DNA from: an uncultured Rhodospirillaceae bacterium
GTDB taxonomy: Bacteria > Pseudomonadota > Alphaproteobacteria > Rhodospirillales > Casp-alpha2
Length of the DNA stretch: 64,000 nucleotides
Reading direction: 5' to 3'
Assembly (NCBI GenBank): GCA_913030825.1
Contig: CAJWCU010000017.1
Coordinates: 1-64,000, forward strand
Shown: positions 59,404-64,000 of the stretch, in pieces
Layout of the letters: the number at the start of each line of letters is the position of its first letter
How positions within the stretch are numbered: position 1 is the stretch's first letter
Made by a program: the position numbers and the translations under genes
The notes under the pieces: model-generated
The model's input: the letters and a program-made list of their open reading frames with translations, nothing else
Database searches by the model: none
What the model was told of the DNA's origin: nothing

Positions 59404-61251
59404 GTGCGTTCTGAAGTGGTGTTCCGCGACGGGTCGCGGTCCTGGACCGTTTTCGGACAGGACGGCGGCAAGCCGCCTGATCTGGTCGATACGAACCAGG
59501 TGGTCGTGCGCGCCGGGAACGAGGCCGTCCTGATCGACCCGGGCGGTGTCGAAATCTTCCCCGCCGTGTTCGATGCGGTCGAACGCGAAGTCCCGCTGGC
59601 CGATATCCGCCACGTCATCCTGACCCATGAAGACCCGGACGCGGGCTCGTCCCTGCCGCTCTGGCGCGAGGTCTGCGTCGACGAATTGAAGGTTCACGTC
59701 CCCTGGCTCTGGCTCGGCTACGTCACCCATTACGACCGAGAGGCCGATTTCGTCGCCGTGCCCGACGAGGGCATGGAAATCCGCTTTGGCGATAACGGGC
59801 GGCTGCATTTGATCCCAGCCCATTACCTGCATTCGCCGGGCAATTTCTCGGTCTTTGATCCGGTCGCGAAGGTTCTGTTCTCCGGCGACATCGGCGGCGC
59901 CTTGGTGCCGCCCGACGACCGCGACGGCTTCGTCGTCCGCGACTTCGACCGCCACGTGCAATACCTGACCGGCTTTCATCAGCGCTGGATGGGATCGCCC
60001 GCCGCCCGCGACGATTGGATCCGCCGGGTTCGCGAGGCCGCGCCCGAAATCATCGTGCCGCAGCGCGGCCTGGTCTTCACCGGCGAAGACGTCGACCGAT
60101 TCCTCAACTGGTTCGAAACGCTGGAGATCGGCACCGCCGTGCGCGGCGGCACGCCGCAGCGCGTCGCCGCTCCGTCTCCTGCGGTCGAAGGCGACACGGC
60201 CGCTCCGACGGCTGACAGTGCGCCCGCACCGGCCCCGTCCGCTCCGGCGCCCAAGGCCGCCGCGCCCATCGAATCCCCGATCTTCGGCGCCGGCCGGCCG
60301 CTGATCCGCGCGTTGAAAGACAGCGGCAAGCAATTCCGCCTGATCACCCGGTCGGATTTCGACGGCTTGGTCTGCGCCGTGCTGTTGGAGGAACTGGAGC
60401 TGATCGACGACATCCTGTTCGTCCATCCGCGCCAGATGCAATACGGCGAGGTCGATCTCACCGACAACGACGTTTCGACCAACGTGCCCTTCGACGAACG
60501 GGTCTATCTCGCCTTCGACCATCACCTCAGCGAGATGGAACGCGTCGGCGGCCAGAAGGACAATCACGTCATCGACCCGACCGCGCCCTCGGCGGCGCGT
60601 GTGGTCTACAACTACTTCGGCGGCGAGGAAGCCTTCCCCTATGTCTCCGGCGAACTGATGGATGCCGTCGATCAGGCGGACTCGGCGCAATACGTCATGG
60701 ACGACGTGCTGGAGCCCCAGGGGTGGGCGCTGCTCAACTTCATCATGGACCCGCGCACCGGGCTCGGCCGCTACCGCGGTTTCCGCGTGCCCAACTACGA
60801 ATTGATGATGGGCCTGATCGAGGACTGCCGGAATTACACCATCGAGGAAATTCTGGAGCTTCCCGACGTCAAGGAACGTATCGACCTCTACAACGAACAC
60901 CGCCCCAAGTTCGAAGAACAGGTCCGGCGCTGCACCACCATGCACGGCAAGCTCGCCGTCATCGACATGCGCAACGAGGCCGAGATTTATTGCGGCAATC
61001 GCTTCCTGGTCTACGCCCTGCTGCCGGAATGCAACATCTCCATGCATGTGGTCATGGGCAAGCAGGATCAGAACACGGTCTTCGCCGTCGGCAAATCGAT
61101 CTTCGACCGGTCCAGCAAGGTCAACGTCGGTGAATTGATGCTGCGCTTCGGCGGCGGCGGCCACCGTGCCGCCGGCACCTGCCAGGCGGACAACCACATC
61201 GCCGAAGAAACCCTGGCCGAACTGATCCACCGCATCGCATCTGAAACTTAA
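59404..61251 (+). CDS. ODP/flavodiiron-like MBL domain fused to a DHH phosphoesterase
   Basis: 615 aa from the GTG at 59404. Residues 1-235 are an MBL fold of the oxygen-binding diiron type: HVILTHEDPDAGSS replaces the HxExDH motif with HEDPDA, then LIPAHYLHSPGNFSVFD and LFSGDIGGA. A linker of about 40 residues is Ala/Pro-rich. Residues about 300-610 are a DHH-family domain: LITRSDFDGLVCAVLLEE, LAFDHHLSEME (the DHH motif) and the DHHA1 end RFGGGGHRAAGTC. No flavodoxin domain is present. DHH proteins cut phosphodiesters such as cyclic dinucleotides or nanoRNA. A redox- or oxygen-gated phosphodiesterase is a reasonable inference. GC and codon use match the core, unlike its neighbours. Confidence 0.85.
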   Translation: MRSEVVFRDGSRSWTVFGQDGGKPPDLVDTNQVVVRAGNEAVLIDPGGVEIFPAVFDAVEREVPLADIRHVILTHEDPDAGSSLPLWREVCVDELKVHVPWLWLGYVTHYDREADFVAVPDEGMEIRFGDNGRLHLIPAHYLHSPGNFSVFDPVAKVLFSGDIGGALVPPDDRDGFVVRDFDRHVQYLTGFHQRWMGSPAARDDWIRRVREAAPEIIVPQRGLVFTGEDVDRFLNWFETLEIGTAVRGGTPQRVAAPSPAVEGDTAAPTADSAPAPAPSAPAPKAAAPIESPIFGAGRPLIRALKDSGKQFRLITRSDFDGLVCAVLLEELELIDDILFVHPRQMQYGEVDLTDNDVSTNVPFDERVYLAFDHHLSEMERVGGQKDNHVIDPTAPSAARVVYNYFGGEEAFPYVSGELMDAVDQADSAQYVMDDVLEPQGWALLNFIMDPRTGLGRYRGFRVPNYELMMGLIEDCRNYTIEEILELPDVKERIDLYNEHRPKFEEQVRRCTTMHGKLAVIDMRNEAEIYCGNRFLVYALLPECNISMHVVMGKQDQNTVFAVGKSIFDRSSKVNVGELMLRFGGGGHRAAGTCQADNHIAEETLAELIHRIASET

Positions 61252-61270
61252 AATATCTTGGGGTCGGAAA

Positions 61271-62578
61271 ATGATGGACGAAAATTCTGTCAATGACCCC
61301 AGGTGGACCCGATTGATCAATCGCGGGGCCAGAGAGACAATTTATCATCGGAAGGATGTTTATTACTGGCGCGTGAGGAAGTGCAGAGCGCTGGGTTATC
61401 AAAAAAAACTAACCGCGCCCCGGGGCAGATGGACTGCATATATCCTGCTCAAAAACGGAAAAGCCAGAACTAAGGCCCTGGGGATGGCCGACGATGACTG
61501 CAAGGCGGACGGCGTCAAAATCCTGGATTTCAACCAAGCCCTCGCTGCTGCCGAAACTTGGTTCGCCGCCAATGAGGCGGACGCAGCACCGGACAGAAAA
61601 GTCCACGAATATCCTGAGGTGTACCCGGAGGTGAAACCGCCACCACCTTACACGGTGGGCACAGCGGCCAAGCATTACGTTGAGTGGCATCGGCTCCACC
61701 GCCGTGGCATTTACGCGGTCTACTCTGCCGTTCGGCGGCATATCGTTGAACCATTGGGCGATATACCGCTATCCGAATTGACCCCTAGCCTGATCCAATC
61801 TTGGTTCGAAAACCTCGTCACAACTCCGCCCATAATAGGGACGAGTCGTTATACAGGCCGCACCTTTGGCCCGGTCCCAACCGATCCGGAGAAATTGAGA
61901 AAACGGAAACGAACGGCGAATGGGATCCTTCGCCATCTCAAATCAATATTGAACAGGGCATATGAGTACGGGTTCGTGGACTCGAACTGGGCCTGGGCAA
62001 ACGTGCGCCCCTTCAAAAACGCCAACCGGAAGCCACCAGAAGCCTGCCTCGAAAAACAACAGATTGTTGCGCTTCTTCAGTCGGCAAGGGAAGACGCTCG
62101 GGACTTAATTTCAGGGGGACTGTTGTCAGGATGCCGAGCAGGGGATCTCATGAAAATGCGCGTGGGCGATTATTACGGCGAACTGAAAAGAGTTAGGGTT
62201 CACGCGGGCAAAACACAGAACCTCTTTCACGTCGCACTTTCAGTCGAAGGTGATAAGTTTTTCAAACGCCTTACAAACGGTCGCTCCAGCAAAGAGCTTA
62301 TGTTTTTAAGGGAGAATGGTCGCCCCTGGTCTTACTACCACTTCCGGGTACAGCTGACTAAAGCCTCCGAGAAGGCAAACATTAAACCCGAGGTCACGCC
62401 GCACAAACTGAGGCATACTTTTGCAAGCAAAGCCGCAATGGCAGGCATACCGCTGAAGGTTATCGCCAGCCAACTCGGCCACAAAACCACGGTCATGGTT
62501 GACCGCTATTACGCCCATTTGTCGCCGGATTACGTCGACAAAGAAATAGAAGAGAAGATGCCGGATATCCTCTCTTAG
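61271..62578 (+). CDS. Tyrosine-family integrase (second)
   Basis: 435 aa, unrelated in detail to the first integrase. A SAM-like core-binding domain (TVGTAAKHYVEWHRLHRRGIYAVYSAVRRHI) is followed by the catalytic domain: GGLLSGCRAGDLMKMRV (first Arg), TPHKLRHTFASKAAM (HxxR), LGHKTTVMVDRYYAHLSPDYV (His and nucleophilic Tyr). It lies 49 bp from the right copy of the tRNA-Phe repeat, so it is the probable integrase for the 5.76-kb unit. Confidence 0.92.
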   Translation: MMDENSVNDPRWTRLINRGARETIYHRKDVYYWRVRKCRALGYQKKLTAPRGRWTAYILLKNGKARTKALGMADDDCKADGVKILDFNQALAAAETWFAANEADAAPDRKVHEYPEVYPEVKPPPPYTVGTAAKHYVEWHRLHRRGIYAVYSAVRRHIVEPLGDIPLSELTPSLIQSWFENLVTTPPIIGTSRYTGRTFGPVPTDPEKLRKRKRTANGILRHLKSILNRAYEYGFVDSNWAWANVRPFKNANRKPPEACLEKQQIVALLQSAREDARDLISGGLLSGCRAGDLMKMRVGDYYGELKRVRVHAGKTQNLFHVALSVEGDKFFKRLTNGRSSKELMFLRENGRPWSYYHFRVQLTKASEKANIKPEVTPHKLRHTFASKAAMAGIPLKVIASQLGHKTTVMVDRYYAHLSPDYVDKEIEEKMPDILS

Positions 62579-62626
62579 TCATGAGCAGTCGGTTCGGTTC
62601 AAAATCGCTTATGCGAATTCGAACTG

Positions 62627-62652
62627 CCGACACCCGCATTTTCAGTGCGGTG
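62627..62652 (-). repeat. tRNA-Phe anticodon-arm repeat, right copy (att site)
   Basis: Identical over 26 bp to 56867-56892 and exactly 5760 bp from it, same orientation. On this copy the tRNA likeness extends on the D-arm side (GGTAGAGC) rather than the T-arm side. Neither copy is a complete tRNA. Confidence 0.75.
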
Positions 62653-62720
62653 CTCTACCGGTTCAAATTGCCTTGCATTGAGGGGTAGACTTGCCAATCC
62701 GAAAGGAGGGTTGGGCTAAC

Positions 62721-62900
62721 ATGGTTCGTTTGATTGCGATTTGGGTATTCGGAATTTTGGCTGCCGCAATTTTCGGCGGCTTGGTTGGTAATTTTTTGGT
62801 CCGAGGTGACGGCGGAATTTTTGGGTTCATAGGAGGCGCTTGCGCATTCGTATGCGCACGCCTCTGGCTTGCAAAGCCATCTAAAGGAATGCCGACCTAA
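62721..62900 (+). CDS. Small membrane protein of the Tag1/GlsB-like type
   Basis: 59 aa from the ATG at 62721, with AAAGGAGGG upstream. It has two hydrophobic stretches (LIAIWVFGILAAAIFGGLVGNFLV and IFGFIGGACAFVCARLWLA) rich in Gly and Ala. The pattern resembles small stress-related GlsB/YeaQ-like proteins, but this is not firm. Confidence 0.6.
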   Translation: MVRLIAIWVFGILAAAIFGGLVGNFLVRGDGGIFGFIGGACAFVCARLWLAKPSKGMPT

Positions 62901-62911
62901 CAATTGCGCCG

Positions 62912-63337
62912 TTAGTTTCGAGGAATACAGTAGGGTGGCAACTTGATCGCCTTGTGCGCAGCTGGCGTCTCAAGGTTGGTGTATCTGCCACCGGAAAACC
63001 TGGGGCAATCGAGCGCCAGTCCTGCCTTGATGACTTCGCCCCCAATGTCCAGATGGTCGAGGAAGCAGACGCCAATAACCCGGTCATGCGACCGCTCGCC
63101 GTTCAATTCGCACCGAACAAAGCGGCCGGCGACAAGCTGCACCATGAACGCTTTGCCTTCATCGTAGAGAGGGCGGCCTTTCTCTGGCGCGGATACGCCC
63201 TGAAGGCGCACCGCGATCCCCTCAACCTCGATGGTGTCTCCATCGCGGACGTGGGTAACGGTTCCGGTTAACTCAGCGGCCTGTGCCGAATTGGTCAACA
63301 GGATCAGCACAGCGAAAATGCTTATGAATTGTCCCAT
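62912..63337 (-). CDS. Secreted staphylococcal-nuclease-like (thermonuclease family) protein
   Basis: 141 aa with signal peptide (SIFAVLILLTNSAQA). The SNase fold is seen in GTVTHVRDGDTIEVEGIAVRLQGVSAPE, with the Arg and Asp-x-Asp metal site pattern, then GKAFMVQLVAGRFVRCEL and DRVIGVCFLDHLDIGGEVIKAGLALDC. The length is short for the family. It lies downstream of the PemK-like gene with a hairpin (63366-63394) between them. Nearby repeats and genes suggest it is accessory. Confidence 0.85.
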   Translation of the reverse strand: MGQFISIFAVLILLTNSAQAAELTGTVTHVRDGDTIEVEGIAVRLQGVSAPEKGRPLYDEGKAFMVQLVAGRFVRCELNGERSHDRVIGVCFLDHLDIGGEVIKAGLALDCPRFSGGRYTNLETPAAHKAIKLPPYCIPRN

Positions 63338-63365
63338 TATCCGATAATAAACGCCACAATGACAA

Positions 63366-63394
63366 AGGGCGCTCCCGTTTCCGAGTAGCGCCCT
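63366..63394 (-). terminator. hairpin between the toxin-like and nuclease genes
   Basis: An 8-bp stem AGGGCGCT (63366-63373) with AGCGCCCT (63387-63394), followed on the minus strand by TTTGTCATT. It probably ends transcription of the PemK-like gene. The rest of the gap 63338-63509 shows nothing else. Confidence 0.5.
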
Positions 63395-63509
63395 ATTCTA
63401 CGGTCTAAGGTGCTTGTCATCGCGTTCCCTAAACCGGCTGACCTGTGAAGCAAGTCAGTCTTGAAAGCCCGATGCCGAAGCAGCGCGGGGACAAGGGGAA
63501 TATACGCTT

Positions 63510-63929
63510 CTAGTCGTCTTCAGTCAAATGAGACAGACCCAGGCCGTGCAGCATTGCGCGCTGCACATTGGCGAGTTGTTCGTCATCCATTCGGATATTC
63601 AGATAGCGGCGTTTGCCGTCCTTCCCGCGCTTTGTGGCGATCAGGTCGAGACGATGAAAGCCGACCGTCGCCACCATATCCGCTTTAACCCACATTTCGG
63701 GCGCGCGCCACGGGGCGGGGAGATCGAGTTTCACCGTGCAATGGTAGTCGCAGACTTGAGCCGGTGGTGTGGTGCTGAGAGGGACCACCGTGCAGAGGCC
63801 GTGCCGCGTCCGATGCCTGGGGGAGACGACAATCACGGGCCGCCGCTTCACCATTTCCGGTACTTCGAAGCCCGTATCGAAGTTGCAGACCAGAACGGCC
63901 CCGCGCTTCGGATGAAACCTTAGCGCCAT
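63510..63929 (-). CDS. PemK/MazF-like toxin (type II toxin-antitoxin family)
   Basis: 139 aa. The family pattern is seen in GAVLVCNFDTGFEVPEMVKRRPVIVVSPRH, then LCTVVPLSTTPP and WVKADMVATVGFHRLDLI. MazF-type proteins cut RNA and are paired with a small antitoxin upstream. The upstream gene overlaps the start (its TAA lies at 63920-63922) but runs off the window and its visible end does not look like a known antitoxin, so pairing is unconfirmed. Confidence 0.8.
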   Translation of the reverse strand: MALRFHPKRGAVLVCNFDTGFEVPEMVKRRPVIVVSPRHRTRHGLCTVVPLSTTPPAQVCDYHCTVKLDLPAPWRAPEMWVKADMVATVGFHRLDLIATKRGKDGKRRYLNIRMDDEQLANVQRAMLHGLGLSHLTEDD

Positions 63930-64000
63930 GATCCGACCTCGGGCCGATGGCGCAACACTTCGTCAAAGGCCGCCCGCAACAGGGGGTAGGCGTTGGCGCG
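63920..64000 (-). CDS. partial upstream gene overlapping the PemK-like start
   Basis: The last 26 codons are visible (…YPLLRAAFDEVLRHRPEVGSWR), open to the window edge and overlapping the toxin-like gene by ten bases. It could be the antitoxin, but only its end is seen. Confidence 0.4.
   Translation of the reverse strand, partial: RANAYPLLRAAFDEVLRHRPEVGSWR

Noticed and set aside
59314-61320. 668-codon open frame antisense to the MBL-DHH fusion
   Set aside because: Shadow; the plus strand holds intact DHH and MBL motifs.
62600-62680. complete tRNA-Phe on the minus strand
   Set aside because: The T-arm cannot pair (GGCAG against TCGCA) and no acceptor stem is found; it is an att core, not a gene.

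Overview
The window looks like a chromosome segment of a GC-rich alphaproteobacterium, probably from or near the Rhodospirillales. The evidence is a complete hopanoid (hpn) cluster, an RpoH-type sigma factor with an intact RpoH box, a DinB with an N-terminal zinc ribbon, several class III nucleotide cyclases, and the uniformly high GC of the core. The assignment rests on gene content only.

Layout. 0-2.5 kb: an AT-rich TIR-NTPase-TPR gene, a likely acquired defence gene, whose last codons run antisense into the end of an FAD oxidase gene. 2.5-6 kb: an FAD-linked 2-hydroxyacid oxidase, a DadA-like oxidase and a PhnZ-like HD-domain oxygenase. 6-25.9 kb: hopanoid and lipid-transport region. It holds an mlaC-like gene, hpnC-B-D-E, shc, hpnG, hpnH-ispH (opposite strand), hpnA, then a cytidylyltransferase-like gene, a PhyH dioxygenase and a CDP-alcohol phosphatidyltransferase, then hpnN, hpnL, two hpnM/mlaC-like genes and mlaA. 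26-29 kb: rpoH with a long structured leader, a SAM hydrolase (DUF62 family) and an MBL-fold hydrolase. 29-35 kb: a MotAB-like pair and a type I secretion ABC/HlyD pair. 35-51 kb: a CHASE2 adenylate cyclase, a GNAT/acyl-CoA-synthetase fusion, two poorly characterised proteins, a GAF-GAF cyclase with a coiled-coil partner, dinB, a DUF922-like HExxH protein, a STAS plus receiver/kinase/phosphatase partner-switch pair, and a BKACE-family enzyme.

52-64 kb is accessory DNA. It opens with the 3' part of a tRNA-Asn gene next to a tyrosine integrase, followed by an AlpA-like regulator and a run of small overlapping unknown genes. These end in a putative replication protein whose coding sequence holds four phased 20-bp iteron-like repeats in three different reading frames, so the repetition is not protein-driven. 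This resembles a phage satellite or mini integrative element. Directly beside it, two copies of a 26-bp tRNA-Phe anticodon-arm sequence lie exactly 5760 bp apart in direct orientation. They bracket a second unit with a LysR/FMN-oxidoreductase pair, a small lipoprotein, an MBL-DHH fusion and a second integrase. The window ends with a small membrane protein, a secreted nuclease and a PemK/MazF-like toxin.

How the genes work together: IspH feeds isoprenoid precursors. HpnD, HpnC and HpnE make squalene, Shc cyclises it, and HpnH, HpnG, HpnA and HpnB elaborate it. HpnN, HpnL, the HpnM/MlaC-like proteins and MlaA are the likely transport and envelope-sorting set. The embedded cytidylyltransferase/phosphatidyltransferase pair could supply a polar lipid head group (inference).
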